A stretch of 64,000 nucleotides of DNA from the NCBI RefSeq assembly GCF_002813635.1, contig NZ_CP016382.1, forward strand, positions 1,647,001 to 1,711,000. Reading direction: 5' to 3'. Every line of letters begins with the position of its first letter. Within the stretch, counting starts at the first letter, position 1. Position numbers and translations under genes: made by a program. The notes beneath the pieces are model-generated. The model had not been told where the DNA came from. It saw only the letters and a list, made by a program, of their open reading frames with translations, and did not search any database. Shown one piece after another: positions 55,227 to 64,000 of the stretch. The stretch is from Spiribacter roseus. GTDB lineage: Bacteria; Pseudomonadota; Gammaproteobacteria; Nitrococcales; Nitrococcaceae.

Positions 55227-55805
55227 CACCCTGACACCAAGTCGGACCTGCGCCGCCGGTTGCGGGCCCGACGCCGTCGCCTCCGCGGCCGGGCCGCCCG
55301 CCGGGCCGCCGCGCTGGCCACCCGGCGGCTGACCGCCCTCGACCGGTGGCAGCGCGCCCGGCACATCGGCATCTACTGGCCCGCGGACGGCGAAATCGAC
55401 ACCCGCCCCCTGATCGCGGCCGCCACCCGGGCCGGCAAGCGCGTCTATCTGCCGGTGATCCGCTCATCCAACGGGGATTTGGCCTTCCGCCGCCATCGGC
55501 CCGGCGCCCCCCTGCAACGCGGCCGCTTCGGCCTGCCGATCCCGCCCCGCGCCGGGGCCCCGCAGCGCCGGCTGGCCGGACTCGACCTGCTGGTCATGCC
55601 GTTGGTGGGCTTTGATGCCGCCGGCCATCGGCTGGGCATGGGCGGCGGCTTTTACGACCGCACACTGGCGGGGCGCGGCCGGTGCCGGCGCCCGCTGCGG
55701 GTGGGCCTGGCCTATGCCTGCCAGCAGCACCCGGCCATCCCCCATGACCGGTGGGACCAGCGCCTCGATCGGGTCGTCACGGATCGCACGGTGCATGTCT
55801 GGTAG
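55215..55805 (+). CDS. fau: 5-formyltetrahydrofolate cyclo-ligase
   Basis: The 196-aa enzyme returns 5-formyl-THF to 5,10-methenyl-THF with ATP. It has an Arg-rich N-terminus (KSDLRRRLRARRRRLRGRAA), GIYWPADGEIDTRPLIAAAT and the nucleotide-binding LGMGGGFYDRTL loop, with VGLAYACQQ near the end. The start (ATG 55215 or 55218) overlaps the 3' end of 6S RNA, so the mRNA probably continues from the same transcript, as with ygfA in E. coli. Confidence 0.9.
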   Translation: MMGTHPDTKSDLRRRLRARRRRLRGRAARRAAALATRRLTALDRWQRARHIGIYWPADGEIDTRPLIAAATRAGKRVYLPVIRSSNGDLAFRRHRPGAPLQRGRFGLPIPPRAGAPQRRLAGLDLLVMPLVGFDAAGHRLGMGGGFYDRTLAGRGRCRRPLRVGLAYACQQHPAIPHDRWDQRLDRVVTDRTVHVW

Positions 55806-55846
55806 CATGTGCGATTAAACGTTGAACATTGCGGATGGACGCAGCA

Positions 55847-56329
55847 ATGGCTTACTGGCTCATGAAATCGGAACCGGATGTCTATGGCATCGATCACCTC
55901 GCCGCCGAGCCGGACGGGGTCGAGCACTGGGACGGCATCCGCAACTATCAGGTCCGCAACCTGTTCCGCGATCAGTTCCAGCCCGGCGATCTCGCGTTTT
56001 TCTATCACTCCAACACCAAGGTGCCGGGCATCGTCGGTGTGATGGAGGTGGTGAGCGGGGCGTACCCGGACCACACCGCCTTTGACCCCGACGAAAAGTA
56101 CTACGACCCCAAGAGTGACCCCGACAACCCGCGCTGGCTGATGGTGGATGTGCGCTATGTGCGCCACCTCGACCGGCTGATTTCGCTGGCCGAGCTCAAG
56201 GCCGACCCGGCACTCGCCGACATGCGGCTCGTCCAGCGCGGCAACCGCCTGTCCGTGATGCCGGTCACCGAGGCGCAGTGGCAGCATATCCTCGAAATGG
56301 AAAAGCAGGATGACCCCAGCAACCGATAA
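55847..56329 (+). CDS. EVE domain protein
   Basis: The 160-aa protein begins MAYWLMKSEPDVYGIDHLAA and has the EVE fold segments HWDGIRNYQVRNLFRDQFQP, GDLAFFYHSNTKVPGIVGVM and EKYYDPKSDPDNPRWLMV. EVE domains bind modified bases or RNA nucleotides. An in-frame ATG four codons upstream (55835) is possible. The gene overlaps bax by 20 bp. Confidence 0.92.
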   Translation: MAYWLMKSEPDVYGIDHLAAEPDGVEHWDGIRNYQVRNLFRDQFQPGDLAFFYHSNTKVPGIVGVMEVVSGAYPDHTAFDPDEKYYDPKSDPDNPRWLMVDVRYVRHLDRLISLAELKADPALADMRLVQRGNRLSVMPVTEAQWQHILEMEKQDDPSNR

Positions 56330-57251
56330 CGCCCCCACCTTCGTCAGTCGGGGGCGCGCCCTAATCGATGCCCTGCCGCTGACCGCCGCACTGTTCGGCG
56401 TGGCGCTGGCATGGCTGAGCTGGCCGGATGTGGCCAACAGCGATGGCGAGGTGCCTCCGCTGCAGCCCATCGAAACCCGCACCGCGGTGGCGCTTGAGCG
56501 CGCCTTCACCGGTTATGGCTATGGCTGGCCGGCGCAGCAGGTGCCACCGGTCAGCGTCCAGGCCTTCCCCCCGGATCTGGCCGAGACCGTCACCGACACC
56601 AAAAAGTCGCTGTTCTTTCGCACCCTGCTGCCGCTGGTGCTGGCGGAAAACGCCCGCATCGAGGCACAGCGCGAGGATCTGGCCCGGGCCGCGCAGTCGG
56701 GCCTGCCGGACGAGCGCCGGCGCGAGATCCTGGGCCGGCTCGCCGACGAGTACGGGGTCGAGGGGGATCCACTGGCCGATGCCACTGCAGCCGCTCTGAA
56801 ATCCCGGGTCAACACCGTGCCGCCGGCCCTGGCCCTGGCGCAGGCGGCCAAGGAAAGCGGCTGGGGCACGTCGCGCTTCGCCCGCCAGGGCAATAACCTG
56901 TTCGGCGAGTGGACCTGGGATGCCAGCCAGGGCATGACACCGCGCGACGCCGCCGCTGACGCGGATCACTTTGTGCGGCGGTTCACCAACCTGCGCGCCT
57001 CGGTGCGCAGCTACCTGAACAACCTCAACACCCACGACGCCTATGCCCGGTTCCGCTCGCTGCGCGCCCGGGCGCGGGCGGCGGGTCGTGCGATGACGCC
57101 GACGGAGATGACCGGCGGGCTCGAGAAGTACTCGCAGCGTGGCTGGGATTACGTCAGGGAAGTGCGCGCCATGATCACCACCAACCAGCTCAGCCAGCGG
57201 GTGGCCAATGTGCGCCTCACGCCCCTGGCCGAGCGGGTGGCGCAGCGCTAG
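56310..57251 (+). CDS. bax: Bax-type glucosaminidase family protein
   Basis: The 313-aa protein has an N-terminal hydrophobic segment (LPLTAALFGVALAWLSW), a linker, and a GH73-like glucosaminidase domain: VPPALALAQAAKESGWGTSR with the catalytic Glu, then FARQGNNLFGEWTWD and LNTHDAYARFRSLRARAR. Such enzymes cleave peptidoglycan glycan strands in the periplasm. It converges on argA, the stops overlapping by four bases. Confidence 0.9.
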   Translation: MTPATDNAPTFVSRGRALIDALPLTAALFGVALAWLSWPDVANSDGEVPPLQPIETRTAVALERAFTGYGYGWPAQQVPPVSVQAFPPDLAETVTDTKKSLFFRTLLPLVLAENARIEAQREDLARAAQSGLPDERRREILGRLADEYGVEGDPLADATAAALKSRVNTVPPALALAQAAKESGWGTSRFARQGNNLFGEWTWDASQGMTPRDAAADADHFVRRFTNLRASVRSYLNNLNTHDAYARFRSLRARARAAGRAMTPTEMTGGLEKYSQRGWDYVREVRAMITTNQLSQRVANVRLTPLAERVAQR

Positions 57252-58567
57252 GCGAGGGCCTTGACCAGCACCTTGGAGCCCCGGCCCAGGTTGTAGAACG
57301 CGCGCCGCTCCGCCGGCAGCGACTCGGTCGCCGTCGGCGCAAAGCCCTGTTCCCGAAACCAGTGCGCGGTGCGGGTGGTCAGCACGAACAGCCGGTCACA
57401 GCCCGCCGCCAGGGCATCCCGCTCAAGGCGGGCAAGCAGCTGGCGGCCGCGGTGGCCGTCGCGATAGTCCTGGTGCACCACCAGGCAGGCGATCTCGGCG
57501 GCGCTCGTCCCGTCAATGCGGTGCAGTGCCGCGCAGGCCACCACCGTGCCCTCGCGATCCATCACGGTGAAATCGTCGATCTCGGTCTCCAGCCGCTCGC
57601 GGGTGCGCCGCACCAGGGTGCCGTCCGCCTCCAGCGGCGCGATCAGCGCCAGGATCCCGCTGATGTCGTTGATGCCGGCGGCGCGCAGGCGCTCAAAGGC
57701 CTGGGGCATGATCAGTGTGCCCACGCCATCGCGTGAGAACAGCTCCCCCAGCAGGGCGCCGTCACGCTGGCGGGGCAGCAGATGCACCCGCGGCACCCCA
57801 CCCCGACACGCGGCGATCGCCCGATTGACCTGGGCGTGAAGCGGCCCGGCATCGGCCGGGGCGGCCTCGAAGCGCTCGCGGGCCTCGTCCAGGGTCAGTT
57901 CCCCGAGTGGCGTGCCGTCGGCATTCATCAGCCCCTCGCCCTCGTGCAGGAACAGCAACTTGTCGGCCTGCAGCCCCCGGGCCGCCGCCACCGCCACATC
58001 CTCGGCATACAGGTTGAACTGCTCGCCGGTAGGGGAGACGCCCAGCGGGCTCATCAGCACGACCGCACCGTCATCCAGGCGCTGGCGCACGGCGGCGGTA
58101 TCAATGCGCCGCACCTCACCGGTGTGCAGATGATCGACCCCCGCACGCACCCCCAGCGGCCGGGCGGTGACGAAGTTGCCACTCGCCACCTGCAGTCGCA
58201 GTCCCGCCATGGGCGAGTTGGCGAGGCCCATTGAGAACAGCGCCTCGATGGCCAGACGCACGCTGCCCACGGCGTCCACCACCGCATCCAGCGCTTCGGC
58301 GTCGGTCACGCGCAGGCCGTTGGCGTAGCGGATGGCCGCGCCGCGGGCGTTGAGCCGTTCCTCGACCTGCGGGCGGGCGCCGGGCACCAGCACCAGGCGG
58401 ATCCCCAGGCCGTTGAGCAACGCCAGATCGTGGACCAGCGCCGCCGCGGTGCCCTCGCTGAGGGCTTCACCGCCGACGCTGATGACGAACGTGCGGCCCC
58501 GGTGCGCGTGGATGAACGGCGAGCTCTGACGGAACCAGTCCACCCAGGCGTCAAGGCGGTCGGTCAT
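57248..58567 (-). CDS. argA: N-acetylglutamate synthase (ArgA, kinase-like plus GNAT)
   Basis: The 439-aa protein has an N-terminal amino-acid-kinase domain (RTFVISVGGEALSEGTAAAL, IRLVLVPGARPQVEERL) and a C-terminal GNAT domain from about residue 295 with ACLVVHQDYRDGHRGRQLLA, the acetyl-CoA loop. It makes N-acetylglutamate at the head of arginine synthesis and is normally inhibited by arginine. Length matches the gammaproteobacterial ArgA (about 440). An SH3 gene follows upstream on the same strand. Confidence 0.94.
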   Translation of the reverse strand: MTDRLDAWVDWFRQSSPFIHAHRGRTFVISVGGEALSEGTAAALVHDLALLNGLGIRLVLVPGARPQVEERLNARGAAIRYANGLRVTDAEALDAVVDAVGSVRLAIEALFSMGLANSPMAGLRLQVASGNFVTARPLGVRAGVDHLHTGEVRRIDTAAVRQRLDDGAVVLMSPLGVSPTGEQFNLYAEDVAVAAARGLQADKLLFLHEGEGLMNADGTPLGELTLDEARERFEAAPADAGPLHAQVNRAIAACRGGVPRVHLLPRQRDGALLGELFSRDGVGTLIMPQAFERLRAAGINDISGILALIAPLEADGTLVRRTRERLETEIDDFTVMDREGTVVACAALHRIDGTSAAEIACLVVHQDYRDGHRGRQLLARLERDALAAGCDRLFVLTTRTAHWFREQGFAPTATESLPAERRAFYNLGRGSKVLVKALA

Positions 58568-58579
58568 GATCGGCGCCCC

Positions 58580-59260
58580 CTAGAGCTCGCTCCAGTTGCT
58601 GCGCCGCCGCCAGCGGATGCGGGTGACGAGAATGCCCAGCAGCATGCCAAAGACGATCACCCCGGCCCCGGCGATGAACCAGTCGCGGCTTTCCTGATCG
58701 GCGGCTCGGTTGGCCTCGCGGCTCAGGTCGTTGACCTGGCGCTCAAGATCGAGGACTTCCTTGCGCAGGGCCTGGTTTTCGTCGGCCAGCTGCAGGCCCT
58801 CGTCGGCCTCCTGCAGGCGCTCGGTCATGCGCTGGTTGTCCTCGCGCAGCCGCTCGTTCTCGCTGCTCAGATTCTCGACCTGCGACTCGAGGGCGGCGAC
58901 CTGTTCGCTCAGGTCACGGTTTTCGTCGCGCAGCGCGTCGCGCTCGCTCACCGCCTGCTCAAGCCGCGCGGCGGCGCCGGGCTCGGCATCCAGGTAGACG
59001 CTGCGCACCCAGCCCTCGTCGTTGCCGGCGCGCACCCGGGTCCAGGTCTCGCCGCGCTGCAGTACCTCCAGCTGTTCGCCGGACTCGAGCAGGCGCAGGA
59101 TGCGGTAGTCATTGCCCTGGCCGCTGCGCAGGGTGATCTCGAGGGCGTCGGTGACATAGGCGGTGGTCTGCGCCAGCGCCATGCCGCTGCCGGCGATGGC
59201 CGCGGCGATCAGCCCACCCAGCGCCAGCGCCCTGCCCATTGCCCGTTTCGAATGCCGCAC
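58580..59260 (-). CDS. TIGR04211-type SH3 domain protein (YgiM-like)
   Basis: The 226-aa protein has a signal peptide (LALGGLIAAAIAGSGMALAQ), a bacterial SH3 domain (DALEITLRSGQGNDYRILRL, GWVRSVYLD), a long coiled coil from residue 95 to 185 and a single C-terminal membrane helix (DWFIAGAGVIVFGMLLGILV) followed by a basic tail. It is anchored in the inner membrane with most of its length in the periplasm. E. coli YgiM has the same plan. Met8 is an alternative start. Confidence 0.9.
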   Translation of the reverse strand: MRHSKRAMGRALALGGLIAAAIAGSGMALAQTTAYVTDALEITLRSGQGNDYRILRLLESGEQLEVLQRGETWTRVRAGNDEGWVRSVYLDAEPGAAARLEQAVSERDALRDENRDLSEQVAALESQVENLSSENERLREDNQRMTERLQEADEGLQLADENQALRKEVLDLERQVNDLSREANRAADQESRDWFIAGAGVIVFGMLLGILVTRIRWRRRSNWSEL

Positions 59261-59369
59261 CCAAGCCTCCCTGGTTCAATCAATCATCAGACCGGCAGTC
59301 TAGCTGACGCCTTGGCCGCGGGACACCCGGCGCCTTTGCCATTGCCGCCGGCTGGGTCACAATGCGCCC

Positions 59370-60167
59370 ATGATCCGTTATCCCGCCATCGATCCGATCG
59401 CCATCTCGCTGGGGCCGCTGGATATCCACTGGTATGGGGTGATGTATGCCATCGGCTTTGGTCTGGCCTGGTGGCTGGGCCGGCGTCGCGCGAACCGCCC
59501 CGACAGCCCCGTCGCCCCGGCGCAGATGGACGACCTGCTGCTGTTCGGCGCCATTGGCGTGGTCGTCGGCGGGCGCATGGGCTATGCGCTTTTCTACAGC
59601 GGCGGCGATCTGCTGGCCGATCCGCTGTCGCTGCTGCGCCTGTGGGAAGGCGGCATGGCCTTTCACGGCGGGCTGATCGGGGTCATCGTGATGATGGCGG
59701 TCTATGCCTGGCGCCACCGCATCGCGCCGCTGGCGCTGGGGGACTTCGTCGCGCCGCTGATCCCGCCGGGACTCGCCGCCGGGCGGTTCGGCAATTTCAT
59801 TAACGGCGAACTCTGGGGCGCGCCCACCACCCTGCCCTGGGGCATGGTCTACCCACCGCTCGGCCCCGAGCCCCGGCATCCCTCGCAGCTCTATGAGTTG
59901 GCCCTGGAGGGACTGGTGCTGTTTGCGGTGGTCTGGATTTACTCGCGCCGGCCGCGGCCCATGGGGGCGGTCACCGGGCTGTTCCTGGCCGGCTACGGTC
60001 TTGCCCGGCTGGCGGTGGAGTTCATCCGCCTGCCCGATGCGCACATCGGTTATCTGTGGGGCGGGTGGCTGACCATGGGCCAGCTCCTGTCCCTGCCCAT
60101 GATCATCGCCGGCCTCGCACTGCTGGCCTGGGCCTGGCGCCGCCCGGCCGCCTCCCCCTCGTCCTAG
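59370..60167 (+). CDS. lgt: prolipoprotein diacylglyceryl transferase
   Basis: The 265-aa seven-helix protein moves a diacylglyceryl group to lipoprotein Cys residues. Key motifs are [20 protein letters not shown] near the start, the [11 protein letters not shown] histidine, [15 protein letters not shown] (catalytic region) and [15 protein letters not shown]. It begins the lgt-thyA-folA cluster, the gammaproteobacterial order. Confidence 0.95.
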   Translation: MIRYPAIDPIAISLGPLDIHWYGVMYAIGFGLAWWLGRRRANRPDSPVAPAQMDDLLLFGAIGVVVGGRMGYALFYSGGDLLADPLSLLRLWEGGMAFHGGLIGVIVMMAVYAWRHRIAPLALGDFVAPLIPPGLAAGRFGNFINGELWGAPTTLPWGMVYPPLGPEPRHPSQLYELALEGLVLFAVVWIYSRRPRPMGAVTGLFLAGYGLARLAVEFIRLPDAHIGYLWGGWLTMGQLLSLPMIIAGLALLAWAWRRPAASPSS

Positions 60168-60191
60168 CCCAACCCGGAGCCTATCACCGCC

Positions 60192-60986
60192 ATGCAGCAG
60201 TATCTCGACCTCCTCCGCCACGTCCGCGACCACGGTGTCGAAAAATCCGACCGCACCGGCGTGGGCACGCGCTCGGTGTTTGGCGGGCAGATGCGCTTTG
60301 ACCTGGCCGACGGCTTTCCCATGGTGACCACCAAAAAGCTGCACCTGCGCGCCATCATCCACGAGCTGCTGTGGTTTCTGGCGGGCGAGAGCAACATCCG
60401 CTATCTCAAGGACAACGATGTCCATATCTGGGACGAGTGGGCCGACGCCAACGGCGATCTCGGCCCGATCTATGGCGTGCAGTGGCGCTCGTGGCCGACC
60501 CCCGATGGCGGTCAGATCGACCAGATCGCCCGGGTGGTCGAGCAGATCCGGCACAACCCCGACTCGCGCCGGCATATCGTCACCGCCTGGAACCCGGCCG
60601 AGGTGGATCGCATGGGGCTGCCGCCCTGCCATGTGCTGTTCCAGTTCTATGTGGCCGAGGGGCGGCTGTCCTGCCAGCTCTATCAGCGCAGCGCGGATCT
60701 GTTCCTGGGCGTGCCGTTCAACATCGCCTCCTACGCGCTGCTCACCCACATGGTGGCGCAGGTCACCGGGCTCAGGCCCGGGTCGTTCATCCATACCCTG
60801 GGGGACGCGCATCTCTACCTGAATCATCTCGAGCAGGCCGACACGCAGCTCGCCCGCGAGCCGCTGCCGCTGCCCACCCTCGAGCTCAACCCGGCGGTGG
60901 ATGATCTCTTCGACTTCCGCTTCGAGGACATCCACGTCTCCGGCTATCAGTCGCACCCGCGCATTGCCGCGCCCATCGCCGTCTAG
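60192..60986 (+). CDS. thyA: thymidylate synthase
   Basis: The 264-aa enzyme methylates dUMP with methylene-THF. The catalytic Cys146 is in [13 protein letters not shown], with [36 protein letters not shown] and [20 protein letters not shown] around the substrate. It is 264 aa as in E. coli. The gap to lgt is 24 bp; folA is 12 bp downstream. Confidence 0.97.
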   Translation: MQQYLDLLRHVRDHGVEKSDRTGVGTRSVFGGQMRFDLADGFPMVTTKKLHLRAIIHELLWFLAGESNIRYLKDNDVHIWDEWADANGDLGPIYGVQWRSWPTPDGGQIDQIARVVEQIRHNPDSRRHIVTAWNPAEVDRMGLPPCHVLFQFYVAEGRLSCQLYQRSADLFLGVPFNIASYALLTHMVAQVTGLRPGSFIHTLGDAHLYLNHLEQADTQLAREPLPLPTLELNPAVDDLFDFRFEDIHVSGYQSHPRIAAPIAV

Positions 60987-60998
60987 GAGCGTTCAGCC

Positions 60999-61496
60999 AT
61001 GCAGATAACCCTGGTGGTCGCCATGACCGAAAACCGTGTCATCGGCCGGAACAACGACCTGCCCTGGCGGCTGCCCGATGACATGCGCCATTTCGTGGCG
61101 CTGACGCGGGGCAAGCCGATCGTCATGGGCCGCCGCAACTACGCCTCCATCGGCCGGCCGCTGCCGCGCCGTCAGAACATCGTCATGACCCGCCAGCCGG
61201 ACTGGTCGGCGGACGGGGTCGAGGCGGTGCATTCGGTGGAAGCCGCCATCGCGGCGGCCGGGGATGTGCCCGAGCTGATGGTGATCGGCGGGGCCGACAT
61301 CTATGCGGCGTTCCTGCCGCGGGCCGATCGCATCGAGCTGACTCGGGTGCGCACCGAGCTGGAGGGTGATACCTGGCTGCCGGTGTTCGAGGGCCCGGAA
61401 TGGACCCGGACCGCACTCACCCATCACCCGGCGGATGCCGAGCATGCCTGGGCGATGGACTTTGAAGTCTGGGAGCGCCAGCCCGCGGCTGACTAG
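60999..61496 (+). CDS. folA: dihydrofolate reductase
   Basis: The 165-aa enzyme has LVVAMTENRVIGRNNDLPWR, LPDDMRHFVALTRGKPIVMG and ELMVIGGADIYAAFLPRAD, the NADPH and folate sites; the acidic residue after LPDD is the proton-relay Asp. It regenerates THF spent by thyA just upstream. Normal length. Confidence 0.96.
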   Translation: MQITLVVAMTENRVIGRNNDLPWRLPDDMRHFVALTRGKPIVMGRRNYASIGRPLPRRQNIVMTRQPDWSADGVEAVHSVEAAIAAAGDVPELMVIGGADIYAAFLPRADRIELTRVRTELEGDTWLPVFEGPEWTRTALTHHPADAEHAWAMDFEVWERQPAAD

Positions 61497-61502
61497 CGCT
61501 TT

Positions 61503-62759
<1,257 letters not shown>

Positions 62760-62833
62760 TTTTGCTTGAGGGGCCGCCCGACGGACGGCCGCTGCCTTGG
62801 TGGGAGGGGCGCACCCCGAGGGGGTCCCGCAGG

Positions 62834-63160
62834 TTAAAGGTTGCTGTCGATGAACGCGGAGAGCTGCGCCTTCGACAGGGCGCCCACCTTGGTGGCCTCG
62901 ACCCCGCCGTTTTTGAACAGCATCAGCGTGGGAATGCCGCGGATCCCGTACTTAGGCGGGGTCTCGGGATTCTCGTCGATGTTGAGCTTGGCGATTCGAA
63001 GCTTGCCCTCGTAGCTACCGGCAATCTCCTCGAGGATCGGGCCGATCATCTTGCAGGGGCCGCACCACTCCGCCCAGTAGTCCACAAGGACCGGCTGGTC
63101 GGCATTGACGACTTCGGATTCAAAATTGGCGTCGGACACGTGGACGATATTGTCGCTCAC
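62834..63160 (-). CDS. trxA: thioredoxin 1
   Basis: The 108-aa protein begins at GTG ([18 protein letters not shown]), with GGAGG eight bases upstream, and contains the active site [16 protein letters not shown] (Cys33 and Cys36) and [14 protein letters not shown]. It maintains thiol redox balance. A TTG five codons earlier is less likely. It is followed by rho. Confidence 0.96.
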   Translation of the reverse strand: MSDNIVHVSDANFESEVVNADQPVLVDYWAEWCGPCKMIGPILEEIAGSYEGKLRIAKLNIDENPETPPKYGIRGIPTLMLFKNGGVEATKVGALSKAQLSAFIDSNL

Positions 63161-63245
63161 GGAGCATTCCTCCAAAGGGATATCGGTCGCTGATCGAGAT
63201 CGAGCCGGTCGAACGGATCGCCCGTCAAATCAATGAAAATGGCTA

Positions 63246-63291
63246 AGGGGACATCGCCCGAAAGGGCTTGTACGTCGAAGGCTAGTCCCCT
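63246..63291. promoter_or_regulatory. nested stem-loop in the trxA/cysQ intergenic region
   Basis: AGGGGAC (63246-63252) pairs with GTCCCCT (63285-63291) and encloses a GCCC-GAAA-GGGC hairpin with a GNRA loop (63256-63267). The element lies upstream of both divergent genes and might be a leader structure for either. A TATATT at 63316-63321 could be the -10 of cysQ. Confidence 0.45.
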
Positions 63292-63329
63292 GATTCGCCG
63301 GTGTCAAATGACGTGTATATTGGGCCGTC

Positions 63330-64000
63330 ATGGACACTCAGACACTGCCCCGCCTGGCCGAACAGGCCGTCGCCATCGCCGAGTCCGCGGGCCGCACGAT
63401 CCTTGGCATCTACGCCAACGGCTTCGACGTGCAGGCCAAGGCCGACGACTCGCCGCTGACCACCGCCGACAACGCCGCCCACGAGCTGATCGCGGAACGC
63501 CTGCAGGCGCTGACCCCCGACATCCCGGTGGTCTCCGAAGAGGGCGGCCTGCCCGACTATGCCGAGCGTCAGGGCTGGACCACCTACTGGCTGGTGGACC
63601 CGCTGGACGGCACCCGCGAGTTCGTCAAGCGCAATGGCGAGTTCACCGTCAACATCGCCCTCATCGAGGCCGGCCGCCCCATCTTCGGCGTGGTCCACGC
63701 GCCAGTGCTTGAATGCACGTGGGAGGCCGTCCACCGCCCGGCCCGCGACGGCGAAACCGCCCTGGGCTGGGCGCGGCGCCACGACGCCGACGGTCAGCAC
63801 GCCATCCAGACCCGGCGCACCCCACCCACCGACCTGACCCTGGTGGTCAGTCGTTCGCACCGCCACCCGCAGGTCGAGGCCCTGCTCCAGCGTCTGCCCG
63901 CCTATCAGACCCGCTCCATGGGCAGCTCCATCAAGTTCTGTCTGGTCGCCGAGGGCGAGGCGGACTGCTATCCGCGCTTCGGCCCCACCTCGGAATGGGA
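63330..64000 (+). CDS. cysQ: 3'(2'),5'-bisphosphate nucleotidase, truncated by window end
   Basis: The open frame starts MDTQTLPRLAEQAVAIAESA and runs out at the window edge after about 223 codons with no stop. It has the inositol-phosphatase-type metal motifs: PVVSEEGGLPDY (Glu) and YWLVDPLDGTREFVKRNGEF (Asp-Pro-Leu-Asp-Gly-Thr). CysQ hydrolyses PAP, the by-product of sulfotransfer, to AMP; this suits an organism with a PAPS-dependent sulfotransferase. Full length would be about 265 aa. It diverges from trxA. Confidence 0.92.
   Translation, partial: MDTQTLPRLAEQAVAIAESAGRTILGIYANGFDVQAKADDSPLTTADNAAHELIAERLQALTPDIPVVSEEGGLPDYAERQGWTTYWLVDPLDGTREFVKRNGEFTVNIALIEAGRPIFGVVHAPVLECTWEAVHRPARDGETALGWARRHDADGQHAIQTRRTPPTDLTLVVSRSHRHPQVEALLQRLPAYQTRSMGSSIKFCLVAEGEADCYPRFGPTSEW

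Overview
The window is about 64 kb of GC-rich (roughly 65% by eye) bacterial chromosome. Gene content and order point to a gammaproteobacterium: UPF0149/ygfB diverging from a zapB-like gene and zapA, then 6S RNA, then fau; also trxA facing rho, the fused-type argA, folX, bax, and an RfaH/ops pair. Many dense ATGA overlaps and moderately acidic proteins would fit a halophilic Ectothiorhodospiraceae-type organism, but that placement is inference. No rRNA, tRNA, transposase or CRISPR array was recognised.

Layout. (1) 0-12 kb, minus strand: a tightly packed ten-gene run from a glycosidase-like protein and a lipid-type GT4 glycosyltransferase through WrbA, YqjG, RibA, an HlyD/RND efflux pair and a GST to AzlC/AzlD. 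(2) 12-14.4 kb: folE-folX-LysE exporter, and a tandem universal stress protein facing them. (3) 14.4-20.4 kb, plus strand: an RND adaptor and pump overlapping an ABC-2 exporter, behind an 11-bp perfect inverted repeat. (4) 20.4-32.3 kb: housekeeping genes (apt, ilvA, rpiA, a DksA/TraR protein, rfbB, galE, fructosamine kinase) interspersed with six toxin-antitoxin loci or relics: an orphan HipB-like regulator with TATCC/GGATA half-sites, higBA with a hexanucleotide repeat inside the toxin, a Phd antitoxin with a truncated vapC, yoeB-yefM, an orphan Phd, and a broken HTH gene. (5) 32.3-49.1 kb: an exopolysaccharide locus. It holds O-antigen-ligase-like proteins, an undecaprenyl-phosphate sugar transferase, four GT4 transferases, a sulfotransferase, a PglK-like ABC flippase, a TviB-like UDP-sugar dehydrogenase and an EPS-associated MarR regulator. 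A canonical ops element lies in the leader, rfaH is directly upstream, and an intact UDP-glucuronate 4-epimerase diverges from rfaH. Part of the locus is AT-rich and decaying: a frameshifted polymerase, a membrane-protein fragment and a pseudogene copy of the epimerase. (6) 49-64 kb: core genes (phosphohexomutase, gcvH, ubiH, pepP, ygfB/zapB-like/zapA/6S/fau, EVE protein, bax, argA, SH3 protein, lgt-thyA-folA, rho, trxA, and a cysQ cut by the window end).

How it works together. The clearest system is the polysaccharide locus. RfaH would load onto RNA polymerase at the ops site just downstream of its own gene and carry transcription through the long minus-strand operon. That operon encodes sugar activation (dehydrogenase), assembly (GTs and priming transferase), flipping (ABC protein), possible sulfation and polymerisation. 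The other distinctive region is the toxin-antitoxin-rich 12 kb next to it, where most loci are incomplete.
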